DNA of 64,000 nucleotides from Labilithrix sp. (GTDB lineage: Bacteria; Myxococcota_A; Polyangia; Polyangiales; Polyangiaceae): positions 186,001 to 250,000 of the forward strand of contig JAHBWE010000006.1 of assembly GCA_019637155.1 (NCBI GenBank), read 5' to 3'. Position 1 is the stretch's first letter. Every line of letters starts with the position of its first letter. A program made the position numbers and the translations under genes. Of the stretch, positions 54,117 to 63,150 are shown in pieces. The notes beneath the pieces were generated by a model. The model was not told the origin of the DNA. It made no database searches and was given only the letters and a program-made list of their open reading frames with translations.

Positions 54117-54845
54117 CTACGCGCTCTCTGCGATCCGGCGCGTCCGCACACGCACGGGCGACGGCGGCGGGAGCGAGTCGCGGTCGAGCGCGAGGGGGGA
54201 GCGATCGAGGTTCGCGGCGAGGTCGGCCGGATCGTCGTAGAGCGCGACCGCACCGGCGAGGTCCTGATCGCTCCAGTACCCGCCGCAGCGAAGCGCGATC
54301 GTGATCACGCCGGCTTTGTGCGCGGCCTCCACGTCGTACGGCGTGTCGCCGAGCATCACGGCCTCGTCCGGCTCGAGGCCGAGCCGTTCGAGCGCGACCT
54401 GGACGAGGTCGGCGTCCGGCTTCGAGCGATCGGCGTCGTCGGCGCAGATGACCTCGTCCATGAGGTCGGCCACGCCGGCGGCGCGGAGGAGATCGGCGAT
54501 GTCCGCCGCGCTCGACGAGGAGACCGCGGCGCAGACCAGGCCGCGCGAACGAAGGAGGTCGACGAGCATGCGCGCCCCGTGAAACGGCCCGAGATCCGCG
54601 AGGTAGTGCGCCTTCAAGATGCTCGCGCGCAGCCTGGATACGGTCTTTCCCTGCGGCGACTCGTGATCGATGCGCGCGACCTCGGCGAGGAGCTTGTCGC
54701 CGCCCATGCCGATTTTCGATCGCACCATCTCGAAGGGCACGTCGTGGCCGTGGCCACGCAGCGCCTCGACCCATGCGTGCGCATGCGCGTCGTTGCTCTC
54801 GAGAAGCGTCCCGTCGACGTCGAACAGTACCGCTCGGACCCGCAT
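54117..54845 (-). CDS. HAD-superfamily phosphatase
   Basis: The 242-residue cytoplasmic hydrolase has HAD motif I FDVDGTLLES (nucleophile Asp and acid/base Asp), motif II near residue 100 (VSSSSAAD), motif III Lys in DRSKPDADL and motif IV GDTPYDVEAA. The helical cap (about 20-85) suggests a beta-phosphoglucomutase/phosphoglycolate-type enzyme. The C-terminal 30 residues are Arg/Pro-rich. The start is ATG 54845, divergent from the ABC exporter. The substrate is unknown. Confidence 0.92.
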   Translation of the reverse strand: MRVRAVLFDVDGTLLESNDAHAHAWVEALRGHGHDVPFEMVRSKIGMGGDKLLAEVARIDHESPQGKTVSRLRASILKAHYLADLGPFHGARMLVDLLRSRGLVCAAVSSSSAADIADLLRAAGVADLMDEVICADDADRSKPDADLVQVALERLGLEPDEAVMLGDTPYDVEAAHKAGVITIALRCGGYWSDQDLAGAVALYDDPADLAANLDRSPLALDRDSLPPPSPVRVRTRRIAESA

Positions 54846-54911
54846 GCTCCCTCTCCTGTCGTTTCACGGAATGCAGCGGTCGTGCCTGAGAGAGCTCGAG
54901 CGTCGGGGATC

Positions 54912-54930
54912 GCCGACACCGTTTGTCGGC
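54912..54930 (+). promoter_or_regulatory. Operator-like inverted repeat upstream of ABC export operon
   Basis: GCCGACA-CCGTT-TGTCGGC is a perfect 7-5-7 inverted repeat in the 202-base gap between the HAD gene and the ABC operon. It may bind a dimeric regulator. Confidence 0.45.
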
Positions 54931-54934
54931 AAAA

Positions 54935-54949
54935 CGCGACGGTTTCGCG
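54935..54949 (+). promoter_or_regulatory. Second operator-like inverted repeat
   Basis: CGCGA-CGGTT-TCGCG is a perfect 5-5-5 inverted repeat. Its centre lies 21 bases from that of the neighbouring palindrome, two helical turns, so two dimers could bind on the same face. Confidence 0.4.
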
Positions 54950-55047
54950 GGTTTGTCTCGAAAAACAACGAAGAAATCGCCGGTTACGTCATTGCCGGAC
55001 GGCATGATTCGTGGTGAGTAACCGCGTCCTTCTCGGAGGGGACGCGC

Positions 55048-56721
55048 ATGTCTTCGTCTGCCGCTCATCCGGCGCCTGCTCATCGCCTCTACCGGTGGAT
55101 TCAGTCCGACCGGAACGACATGCTGCTCGTCTTCCTTTACGCCGTCGCGTCGAGCATCGTCGCGTTGACGATCCCCGTGACCGTGCAGGCGATGGTCAAC
55201 ACCGTCGCGTTCGGCACCGTCATCCAGCCCGTCGTCGTCCTCGCGTTCCTCGTGTTCGCCGGCCTCGCGACCGCGGCGCTCTTTCGCGCGCTCCAGGCGC
55301 GGCTCGTCGAGACGATCCAGGAGCGCCTCTTCGCGCGCACCGCGCTCCAGCTGAGCCACCGCCTCCCGCGCGTCGACGCCACCGCCCACGAAGACGCGCA
55401 CGGCCCCGAGCTCGTGAACCGCTTCTTCGACGTCGTCACGATCCAGAAGTCGGGCTCGACGCTCCTCGTCGACGGGAGCGCGCTCGCGCTGCAGACGCTC
55501 GTCGGGATGATCGTCCTCGCGTTCTATCACCCGTTCTTGCTCGCGTTCGACGTGCTCCTCGTCCTCGCGATGTTGTTCGTCTTCCTCTGGCTCGGCCGCG
55601 GCGCCGAGCGCACCGCGATCGTCGAGTCGAAGGCGAAGTACCAGACCGCGGCGTGGCTCCAGGAGATGATGCGGCACCCGCTGATGTTCAAGGGGACCGG
55701 CGGCGAGCGCTTCGCGGTGAGCCGGACCTACGAGCTCACGCAGGAGTACCTGACCACGCGCCGCGCGCACTTCCGCGTGCTCTTCCGCCAGCACGTCGGG
55801 GCGCTCGGGTTCCAGGTCGTCTTCTCGTCGCTCCTCATCGCGATCGGCGGCATCCTCGTCATGAACAAGCAGCTCACGCTCGGCCAGCTCGTCGCCGCGG
55901 AGCTCATCGTCTCCGGCGTGCTCGCCGGCTTCTCCAAGGTCGGCAAGCAGCTCGAGAGCCTCTACGACATGCTCGCCGGCTTCGACAAGCTGGGGCACCT
56001 CCTCGAGCTGCCGCAGGAGACGGGCGGCAAGAGCACCTTCCTCGATCGCTACACCGGGCCGGCTTCGGTCACGGTGCGCGACGTCACCTTCGCCTACCCG
56101 GGACGGCGGCTCCTCGAGGGCGCGTCGCTCGAGCTCCGCGCGGGCGAGCGGATCGCGCTCACCGGCGCGAACGGGTCCGGCAAGAGCTCGCTCATGAACC
56201 TGTTCTACGGACTCCGCCCTCCGCAGAGCGGCGTGATCGAGATCGACGGCGAGCCGATCCCGACCGTGTCGGTGAAGTCGCTCCGCACGCACGTCGCGAT
56301 GGTCCGCGGGATCGAGATCTTCGAGGGCACGATCCTCGAGAACGTCATCGCGGGCCGCCCCGAGGTCACCCCCGACGACGCGCGCATCGCGCTCGAGGCG
56401 GTGGAGCTCTGGAACGAGGTGAAGCAGTTCCCGCAAGGCGTCGATACGCCGCTCACGTCGTACGGCGCGGGGCTCTCGCTCGGTCAGGCGCGCAAGCTCG
56501 TCATCGCGCGCGCGGTCGTCGCGAAGCCGCGGCTGCTCCTCCTCGACGAGTCGCTCGACGACCTCGACGCGCGCACGCGCGAGCGCGTCGCGGGCTACCT
56601 CTTCGCGCGCGAGCGCCCGTGGACGATCGTGGTCACGACGCACGACACCGCCACGCTGCGGTACTGCACGCGCACGATCGTGCTCCAAGACGGGCAGCTC
56701 CTCGACGGAGGCCGCCCGTGA
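55048..56721 (+). CDS. ABC transporter with fused membrane and ATPase domains (HlyB/PrtD type)
   Basis: The 557-residue inner-membrane protein has about six spans in its first 300 residues, with a large cytoplasmic loop before the fourth, and an ATPase domain from about 340. Walker A is GANGSGKSS, the signature is LSLGQ (LSGGQ with Leu in the first Gly position), and Walker B is LLLLDESLDDLD. It powers export with the HlyD-like and TolC-like proteins encoded next; all three genes overlap by 4 bases. No peptidase or N-terminal substrate domain is present. Confidence 0.92.
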   Translation: MSSSAAHPAPAHRLYRWIQSDRNDMLLVFLYAVASSIVALTIPVTVQAMVNTVAFGTVIQPVVVLAFLVFAGLATAALFRALQARLVETIQERLFARTALQLSHRLPRVDATAHEDAHGPELVNRFFDVVTIQKSGSTLLVDGSALALQTLVGMIVLAFYHPFLLAFDVLLVLAMLFVFLWLGRGAERTAIVESKAKYQTAAWLQEMMRHPLMFKGTGGERFAVSRTYELTQEYLTTRRAHFRVLFRQHVGALGFQVVFSSLLIAIGGILVMNKQLTLGQLVAAELIVSGVLAGFSKVGKQLESLYDMLAGFDKLGHLLELPQETGGKSTFLDRYTGPASVTVRDVTFAYPGRRLLEGASLELRAGERIALTGANGSGKSSLMNLFYGLRPPQSGVIEIDGEPIPTVSVKSLRTHVAMVRGIEIFEGTILENVIAGRPEVTPDDARIALEAVELWNEVKQFPQGVDTPLTSYGAGLSLGQARKLVIARAVVAKPRLLLLDESLDDLDARTRERVAGYLFARERPWTIVVTTHDTATLRYCTRTIVLQDGQLLDGGRP

Positions 56722-58037
56722 TCCCGCTCTCGTACGACGACGGCCCGGAGGTCGATCGCGATCTCGGGCGGCTCGGTCTCCAGCCGCGCGCGCGCGCCTC
56801 GCTGGTCCTCTCCCGCATCATCATCGGGGCGCTCGTGCTCTTCGTCGTGCTCCTCGTGTTCGTGCCGTGGCAGCAGTCGGTCGACGGCGCGGGCCGCGTC
56901 ATCGCCTACGCGCCGCAAGAGCGGCAGCAGTTCATCGAGGCGCCGATCGAAGGGCGCGTCGTCTCCTGGAACGTCCAGGAGGGCATGAAGGTCAAGAAGG
57001 GCGACGTGCTCTGCGAGATGACGGACAACGATCCGCTCGTCCTCTCGCGCATCCAGACCGAGATCGACAGCCTGAAGCAGCGCATCGCGGCGGCGCGCGC
57101 GCGCGCGGAGAGCATCGAGAGCCGCATCCAGGAGCTCGAGGCGGCGCGGAAGAGCGCGCTCGACGCCGCGGGCGCGCGCGTGTCGATGGCGAAGAACCGC
57201 ATCTCGCAGGCGCAGCAGGCGGTCGAGGCGGCGGACACCGCGCTCAAGACGAGCGAGCTGAACTACGAACGGCAGAAGGCGCTCTTCGGCGAGGGCCTCT
57301 CGTCGAAGCGGCAGGCCGAGCTCGCCGAGCTCGATCTCGTGAAGACGCGCACCGAGGCCGAGCGCGCGCGCGCGGCGCTCCTCGCGGCGCGGAGCGAGGA
57401 GGCGGCCCTCAGCTCCGACCAGCTCAAGGTGATGGCAGACGTCGGCGCGACGATCAACGACGCGCACGCCGGCCGCGCCTCCGCGCTCTCCGACGAGGCG
57501 ACCGCGAGCGCGGAGCTCGCGCGCACGGAGGGCCGTCTCGCTCGGCAGCAGACCCAGCGCGTCACCGCGCCTCGCGACGGCGTCGTGCTCAGCGTGATCG
57601 CGCGGCAAGGCGGCGAGCTCCTCAAGGCGGGGCAGCCGCTCCTCTCCTTCGTCCCCGACACCGACGTGCGCGCGGTGGAGCTCTGGATGTCCGGCAACGA
57701 CATCCCGCTGATCACGGAGGGCCGTCACGTCCGCATGCAGTTCGAGGGATGGCCGGCGATCCAGTTCACCGGCTGGCCCTCGGTCGCGGTCGGTACCTTC
57801 GGCGGGCGCGTCGCGTGGGTCGACGCCGCCGACAACGGGCAGGGGAAGTTCCGCATCGTCGTCGTGCCCGACGACGGCGAGCCGTGGCCGAGCGGCGTGT
57901 ACCTCCGTCAGGGGACGCGCGTGAACGGGTGGGTCCTCCTGAACCGCGTGCGCCTCGGCTACGAGCTCTGGCGCCAGATGAACGGATTCCCGCCTGCGGT
58001 CGCGAACACCGCGCCGGAGAAGAAGAGCGGCAAATGA
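56718..58037 (+). CDS. HlyD-family membrane fusion protein
   Basis: The 439-residue protein has one N-terminal span (IIIGALVLFVVLLVFVPW) and a lipoyl-like half (GRVVSWNVQEGMKVKKGDVLCEM). A long coiled coil follows (about 130-285, RIQELEAARKSALDAAGA and EAERARAALLAARSEEAAL), then the second lipoyl half (TAPRDGVVLSVIARQGGELL) and a beta domain. It bridges the ABC transporter to the outer-membrane TolC. The GTG start overlaps the ABC gene stop, and the TGA overlaps the TolC ATG. Confidence 0.93.
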   Translation: MIPLSYDDGPEVDRDLGRLGLQPRARASLVLSRIIIGALVLFVVLLVFVPWQQSVDGAGRVIAYAPQERQQFIEAPIEGRVVSWNVQEGMKVKKGDVLCEMTDNDPLVLSRIQTEIDSLKQRIAAARARAESIESRIQELEAARKSALDAAGARVSMAKNRISQAQQAVEAADTALKTSELNYERQKALFGEGLSSKRQAELAELDLVKTRTEAERARAALLAARSEEAALSSDQLKVMADVGATINDAHAGRASALSDEATASAELARTEGRLARQQTQRVTAPRDGVVLSVIARQGGELLKAGQPLLSFVPDTDVRAVELWMSGNDIPLITEGRHVRMQFEGWPAIQFTGWPSVAVGTFGGRVAWVDAADNGQGKFRIVVVPDDGEPWPSGVYLRQGTRVNGWVLLNRVRLGYELWRQMNGFPPAVANTAPEKKSGK

Positions 58038-59827
58038 AGCGCGCGCCGATCGCCCTCGTCCTCGTCCTCGTCCTCGCGAACGCCCGCGTCTTCGCGCAGA
58101 CCACGCCCTCGGGAGACGCGCCGAACTCACCGCGCCCGGGCGGCAACTCACCGCTCGAGCCGCGGCCGGCGGGGGACTCGCCGCTCGAGCCGCGGCCGGC
58201 GGGGCGAACGACGGGCGAGCCGCGTCCGGGCGGGACCGCGCCGCTCGAAGGCGACGGCGTGCACGGTCCCTCGCGCGACACGCCGCTGCCGCGTCCGGCC
58301 GACGCCGAGTCGTGGCGCTCGCTGCCGAGCGGCCCCGGCATGGTGCAGCCCGGCGCCGTGCCGGCGGGGAGCGGACCGCGCTCGCCGAGCGGCGCGCCGG
58401 TACCGCGCACGCCCGGTCAGCCGGCGACGGGCGACGAGGCGCTCGACCTCCCCGCCACGCCGCGCCCGGTCGTCACGCTCGTTCCCCCGCCGCAGGCGAA
58501 CACGCCGCTCCTCCTCTCGGAGGTGCTCGCGAGCGTGTCGTCGCGCTTTCCGCTCCTGCTCGCGGAGATGCAGAGCATCACCGCCGCGGACGGCGAGCAG
58601 CTCTCGGCCGCGGGCTCGTTCGATCCGAAGTGGCGGACGAAGGCGAGCCTCTTCCCGCTCGGCTACTACCAGTACGGCACCGTCGACAGCTACGTCGAGC
58701 AGCCGCTGTACTGGCGCGGCCTCTCGGTGTTCGGCGGCTACCGCATCGGCCAGGGCAAGTTCCCGATCTACTACGACGGCTACCGCACGAACGACCTCGG
58801 CGAGGCGCGCGCGGGCGTGCTCGTCCCGCTCCTCCGCGGCGGCGCGACGGACGAGGAGCGCGCGAAGCTCTGGAAGGCGGAGGCCGGCGTCGTCGCGGCG
58901 AAGCAGGGCTTCATCGCGACGCAGCTCGATATGCAGCGCAGCGCCGCGTACAAGTACTGGGACTGGGTCGCGGCCGCGAAGAAGCTCGCGATCGCGAAGC
59001 AGCTCCTCGATCGCGCGGTCGAGCGGAACACCGCGCTCACGATGCGCGTGCAGCGCGGGGACGCCGCCGCGATCGAGATCACCGACAACGCCCGCACGAT
59101 CGTGCAGCGCGAGCAGCAGGTCGTCTCGGCGGAGCGTTATCTCACCGCCACGCGGCTCGCGCTCTCGCTCTACCTCCGCGACGAGCGCGGCGATCCCGTC
59201 ATCCCGTCGCCGGAGCGCGTGCCCCCCGACCTCCCGGAGCCGACGCCGATCGACGCGGCCACGCTCGAGCGCGACCTCTCGACCGCGATGTCGCGGCGCC
59301 CCGAGATGAAGCAATACGAGGCGAAGCGGCGGCAATACGAGGTCGAGCGCGACCTCGCGCAGAACGAGCGCTGGCCCGCGCTCAACGTGATGCTCGCGGG
59401 CGCGAAGCAGTTCGGCGAGGGCTACCCCGAGCGCCAGCCGGCCGCGCTCGAGGCGGGCGTCTTCCTCGACATCCCGCTCCGCACGCGCAAGGCCGACGGC
59501 CGCGCGCGCGCGGCGAACGCGCGCTTCCTCGAGTATGACCTCGAGCTCCGCTACGCGCGCGACAAGATCACGGTGGAGGTCCGCGACGCGGCCGCGGGGG
59601 CGGACGCGGCGACGCAGCGCCTCGGCCTCGCGCGCCGCGAGCTCCAGCTCGCGCGTCAGCTCGAGCAAGCGGAGCGCCAGCGCTTCGACCTCGGCGACAG
59701 CAACGTCCTCTTCGTGAACATCCGCGAGCAAGGCACGTTCGAAGCAGCGACACGCGAGCTCGACGCGCTCTTCGACCACCAGAAGGCGCTCGCGCTCTAC
59801 CGCGCGGTCCTCGGCGGTCCGCTTTGA
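58034..59827 (+). CDS. TolC-like outer-membrane efflux protein with proline-rich N-terminus
   Basis: The 597-residue protein has a signal peptide (LVLVLANARVFAQ) and about 130 residues of Pro/Gly/Arg/Glu-rich linker with repeated SPLEPRPAG units. A TolC-type barrel and helical region follows (from about 160), with two long helical segments and paired strands as in TolC (YTSVYVE-like barrel entry near residue 215). The linker repeats (GDSPLEPRPAG twice) are unusual for TolC. It completes a tripartite exporter with the two upstream genes. The substrate is unknown. Confidence 0.86.
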   Translation: MKRAPIALVLVLVLANARVFAQTTPSGDAPNSPRPGGNSPLEPRPAGDSPLEPRPAGRTTGEPRPGGTAPLEGDGVHGPSRDTPLPRPADAESWRSLPSGPGMVQPGAVPAGSGPRSPSGAPVPRTPGQPATGDEALDLPATPRPVVTLVPPPQANTPLLLSEVLASVSSRFPLLLAEMQSITAADGEQLSAAGSFDPKWRTKASLFPLGYYQYGTVDSYVEQPLYWRGLSVFGGYRIGQGKFPIYYDGYRTNDLGEARAGVLVPLLRGGATDEERAKLWKAEAGVVAAKQGFIATQLDMQRSAAYKYWDWVAAAKKLAIAKQLLDRAVERNTALTMRVQRGDAAAIEITDNARTIVQREQQVVSAERYLTATRLALSLYLRDERGDPVIPSPERVPPDLPEPTPIDAATLERDLSTAMSRRPEMKQYEAKRRQYEVERDLAQNERWPALNVMLAGAKQFGEGYPERQPAALEAGVFLDIPLRTRKADGRARAANARFLEYDLELRYARDKITVEVRDAAAGADAATQRLGLARRELQLARQLEQAERQRFDLGDSNVLFVNIREQGTFEAATRELDALFDHQKALALYRAVLGGPL

Positions 59828-59830
59828 CGT

Positions 59831-59915
59831 TCGAGAGGGCTCTGCCCTCTCGAGCTCTCCCACCGGGGGCCGTCGCGCGGGGACGCGCTCCGCGCCCCCG
59901 GGCCCCCCGAGAGGG
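59831..59915 (+). repeat. Long nested hairpin between convergent genes
   Basis: A perfect 10-bp hairpin TCGAGAGGGC-TCT-GCCCTCTCGA starts 4 bases after the TolC stop. Downstream, GGGGGCC pairs with GGCCCCC around an inner GCGCGG/CCGCGC stem. A second CGAGAGGG at the far end can replace the first arm, so two alternative folds exist. It is a likely bidirectional terminator, and it may belong to a second family of dispersed hairpin elements; only one copy was seen here. Confidence 0.7.
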
Positions 59916-59959
59916 TGCTCCCAGGCGTTGGGTCGAGTCGAGCCTGTCCGGGCTTGGGC

Positions 59960-60949
59960 TTAGACCTTGTTGCAGCGTTTGGAGAGGAGGGTGCTTGCTA
60001 GGGTGCGGACGTCGTCTGGGATCGAGCGGCCGTGGGCGAGGCGGGGGAGCTGTTTGCACGTCGAGGTCAGCTCGTCGGGGCGGATCGCGTCGGAGTCGAG
60101 GACGCGGAGGACGCTCGCGCGGACGCGCGGGGTCGCGAGCAGCGCGCGCGAGAGGACGGGATCGAGCGTGACCTCGCACCGCGCGGTGGAGGCCGCGAGC
60201 GCGGGCTCGAGCGGGACGATGCTCTCGCGCGAGGAGCCGAACACGCGCTCCCAGAGGTGCGAGAGCTTGGTGCACTCGAGCGTGCTCGCGGCGCTCGCGA
60301 CGAGCTCGGGCTCGCCGGCGTCGCCGAGCCAATCGAGGACGCGGCGGTCGAGCGTCGCGTGGTCGAGCAGCGCCTGCTGGCACGCCGGCGCGAGGCGAGA
60401 CTCCGGCTGCGCCTTCATCAGCACGAGGCGGGAATCCTCCGAGGCGTCGGCGCCGCCGAGGCCCGTGCACGTCGCGTCGCGCGTGGCGGGCGCGTCGACC
60501 AAGCGGAGGAGCGCCGCCTGCGACGAAGAACCGAGGCTCGCGAGCAGCGCGGCCGCGGCGGTCTTTGCGGGGCCGTTGGCCGCGCCTACCGCGAGCTCGA
60601 CGTCGTGGACGAACGGATCGACACGCGGGTCACGCTTGGGCAGCTCCGCCACGACGAGCGGGATGTCGGCCGGCAGCGCGAGCCCGGCGCGAAGGACGCG
60701 GCCGCCCCACGCGCCGCCGCGCGTGTGCGCCTGCCACGCGGCGTGATAGACGTCCGCGTTCCCGGTCCGGCTCGCGAGGCGCGCCGCGGCGTGCGGGTCG
60801 TGATCGGCGAGGCGGCCCATCGCCTCGAAGCTCTCGCGGCCCTCGTGTTTCTCGAGCCAGGCCACGTCGCGACGGGCCTCGGCCTCGGCGACGCTGGCCG
60901 GCTCGCACGCGACGAGAGCCAGGAGGGCAAGGACCGCGACCGACCGCAC
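59960..60949 (-). CDS. Lipoprotein with helical repeats
   Basis: The 329-residue lipoprotein has a short signal ending LALVACE and an alpha-rich mature region with recurring Ala/Leu/Arg helices, like HEAT or TPR repeats (MGRLADHDPHAAARLASRTG and onward). Five or six Cys are spread through the protein, ending SKRCNKV. The start is GTG 60949. It is convergent with the TolC gene, with the nested hairpin in between. No enzyme motif was seen. Confidence 0.75.
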   Translation of the reverse strand: MRSVAVLALLALVACEPASVAEAEARRDVAWLEKHEGRESFEAMGRLADHDPHAAARLASRTGNADVYHAAWQAHTRGGAWGGRVLRAGLALPADIPLVVAELPKRDPRVDPFVHDVELAVGAANGPAKTAAAALLASLGSSSQAALLRLVDAPATRDATCTGLGGADASEDSRLVLMKAQPESRLAPACQQALLDHATLDRRVLDWLGDAGEPELVASAASTLECTKLSHLWERVFGSSRESIVPLEPALAASTARCEVTLDPVLSRALLATPRVRASVLRVLDSDAIRPDELTSTCKQLPRLAHGRSIPDDVRTLASTLLSKRCNKV

Positions 60950-61061
60950 GGCCAAGGCTATAGCAACTCCAACGTGAGTTCCGCTGTCGCAAATCTCATC
61001 GCCCCCCATTCGATGCCGGAGGGCGCTACGGCGATGCGCCCCACGGAACGCGGTTTGCTCC

Positions 61062-61565
61062 ATGGCAGGCATGAACGCGATTGATCTACTGAAACAACAG
61101 CACAAGAAGACCACGGCGGCGCTCGAGAAGGCGCACGAGAGCGGTGCTGCGCCGGCGGAGCTCAAGAAGATGGCGGACGAGCTCGTCGCGCACATGGTGA
61201 TCGAGGAGCATATTTTCTACCCCCGCGTGAAACAGCTCATGAAGAGCATGATCAACGAGTCCTTCGAGGAGCACGCGGTCGCGCGCTTCGAGCTGGCGCG
61301 CCTCCTCCAGGCGAGCGGCGAGGACAAGAAGACGCGCGCCCTCGTCCTGAAGGAGCTCCTCGAGCATCACATCGAAGAAGAGGAGAAGGAGATGTTCCCG
61401 AAGGTGAAGAGGGACATCCCCGCCGCCGAGCTCGACGCGCTCGGCGTGAAGATGCACGCGGCCTTCGAGACCGCGGTCGCGAAGGGCCTCGAGGCCTTCT
61501 TCCAGCCTTCGCGCCCCGCGCGTCGCACCGGCACCAACGGCGCGACCGCAGCCCACGCGCGCTGA
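61062..61565 (+). CDS. Hemerythrin-like iron-binding protein
   Basis: The 167-residue four-helix protein carries a hemerythrin ligand pattern: His14 (QQHKKTTAALE), His44 and His49 with Glu48 (HMVIEEHIFYP), His71 (EEHAVARFEL) and His101-His102 with Glu105 (LEHHIEEEE). These bind a di-iron centre for oxygen, nitric oxide or iron handling. The C-terminal 25 residues are Arg/Thr-rich and probably flexible. The start could be ATG 61062 or 61071. Confidence 0.9.
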   Translation: MAGMNAIDLLKQQHKKTTAALEKAHESGAAPAELKKMADELVAHMVIEEHIFYPRVKQLMKSMINESFEEHAVARFELARLLQASGEDKKTRALVLKELLEHHIEEEEKEMFPKVKRDIPAAELDALGVKMHAAFETAVAKGLEAFFQPSRPARRTGTNGATAAHAR

Positions 61566-61591
61566 GCGGAGCGCGGCCTCGCCGTCGCCCG

Positions 61592-63094
61592 CTACCAGCG
61601 CCAGCGCTTCTTCCGCTTTCGGCGCGGCGCGTTCGGCTGGCGGGGCGCCGGCTTCTTCGCGGCGGGGCGTACCGTCGGGTGGTGCGGGCGCGCCTTCGCC
61701 GCGGTCGCGTCGGGCGCGGCGTCGGGCGCCGTGTCGCTCGCCGCGGCGTCGAGCTCGTCGTCGTCGTCTTCGTCGTCGTCCCCTGCGTCGTCGTCGTCGC
61801 CGGCGTCTTCGAGGTCCTCCACCGGCGGGGAGGGAGCGGGCACGGCGGACACCTCCGCCTCCGCCTCCGTGACGACGTTCGCGATCGGCGTCGGCTCCGC
61901 GGGTGGAGGGACGATCGCGGAGCGGTTCTGGATGAGCACGAACCCGATCGCGGCGGCGACGACGAAGACGACGACGGCGCGGAGCCAGCCGCGGCCACGC
62001 TTCCCTTCGACCGCCGCGCGCATCGCCGCGGAGCGCGGGCCGGTCACGTCGGCGCTCGGCTCGTCGAACGCGCTCGGCCGCGTCGCGACCTCCTTCGTCG
62101 TCTCGAGCGGCGCCTCGGCGGGCACGGTGGGGCGATGCGCGAACGACGCCGACGGCGGGCGCATCGACGAGCTCGCGACGATGTTCACCGTCGACGGCTC
62201 CGCGCTCGGGAGCGCGAGCGCGGCGCGGACCTCCTCGCGCATCGCGGTCGCGGACGCGTAGCGGTCGTCGCGATCGAACGCGAGCGCGCGATCGACGATG
62301 GCGGCGAAGCGGTCCGACGCGTCGGGCGCGACGGTCTTGAGCTTCGGCGCCGGCGTCGTCGCCATGCGGACGACGAGGCCGAGCGTGTGCGCGGCGTCGT
62401 GGATGCGCTTGTTGCTCGAGAGCTGGAAGAGGATCGAGCCGAGCGCGTAGAGGTCCGTGCGCCCGTCGATCTTGTCGGCGAGGCCCGCCGCCTGCTCGGG
62501 GGACATGTACGTCGGCGTTCCGAACGCGACGCCCGCGTCGGGCTGCTCCTTCGCCTCGGAGAGACGCGCGAGCCCGAAGTCGAGGACCTTGATCTGCATC
62601 CCGGTCGCGTGATCGGGATCCCGCACCAGGAAGAGGTTGTCCGGCTTGAGGTCGCGGTGCACGACGCCGTTCGCGTGCGCGGCCTCGAGCACGGCGAGCA
62701 CGCCGTCGGCGACCTCGAGGAGGTCACGCTCCGTGAGCGGCGGTCCCTTCGCGAAGCGCTCCTGGAGCGACTCGCCCTCGAGCAGCTCCATCACGAGGTA
62801 GGCGAGGCCCGCGTCCGCGCCCTTGTCGATGACGTCGTCGTCGAGGACCTTCACCGCGCCGGGGTGCTCGACCTTGTTCGCGGCGTAGCCCTCGCGGAGG
62901 AAGCGCTCGCGGAGGACGGGCGTCTCCTTCACCGGCGAGAAGACCTTCACCGCGGCGCGCGCGCCGTTCCGATGGCGCGCCGCGTACACCGCGCCCATGC
63001 CGCCGACGCCGATGAGCCGCTCGAGCGTCCACTTGTCGTGGAGCACCGAGCCCACGCGGGCGCGGTCGGATTCACGGATCGTGCGCGGCTCCAC
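61592..63094 (-). CDS. Membrane Ser/Thr protein kinase with acidic stretch
   Basis: The 500-residue protein has a kinase domain with GVGGMGAVYAA, ATP Lys in AAVKVF, GVVHRDLKPDNLFL, DFGLARLS and GTPTYMSPEQAA. One span lies near residue 370 (LRAVVVFVVAAAIGFVLIQ). The outer part has a long Asp/Glu run (DDDDAGDDDEDDDDELD) and a basic tail ending RRKRKKRWRW. Such opposite-charge tails could bind metal or nucleic acid, or pair with each other. The start is GTG 63094. It is divergent from the esterase gene. Confidence 0.92.
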   Translation of the reverse strand: MEPRTIRESDRARVGSVLHDKWTLERLIGVGGMGAVYAARHRNGARAAVKVFSPVKETPVLRERFLREGYAANKVEHPGAVKVLDDDVIDKGADAGLAYLVMELLEGESLQERFAKGPPLTERDLLEVADGVLAVLEAAHANGVVHRDLKPDNLFLVRDPDHATGMQIKVLDFGLARLSEAKEQPDAGVAFGTPTYMSPEQAAGLADKIDGRTDLYALGSILFQLSSNKRIHDAAHTLGLVVRMATTPAPKLKTVAPDASDRFAAIVDRALAFDRDDRYASATAMREEVRAALALPSAEPSTVNIVASSSMRPPSASFAHRPTVPAEAPLETTKEVATRPSAFDEPSADVTGPRSAAMRAAVEGKRGRGWLRAVVVFVVAAAIGFVLIQNRSAIVPPPAEPTPIANVVTEAEAEVSAVPAPSPPVEDLEDAGDDDDAGDDDEDDDDELDAAASDTAPDAAPDATAAKARPHHPTVRPAAKKPAPRQPNAPRRKRKKRWRW

Positions 63095-63150
63095 CAGGAG
63101 GGAACTCTAGTCGCACTTGGCGAGCACGCGAGCTGCAACGCGCCGCTGGT

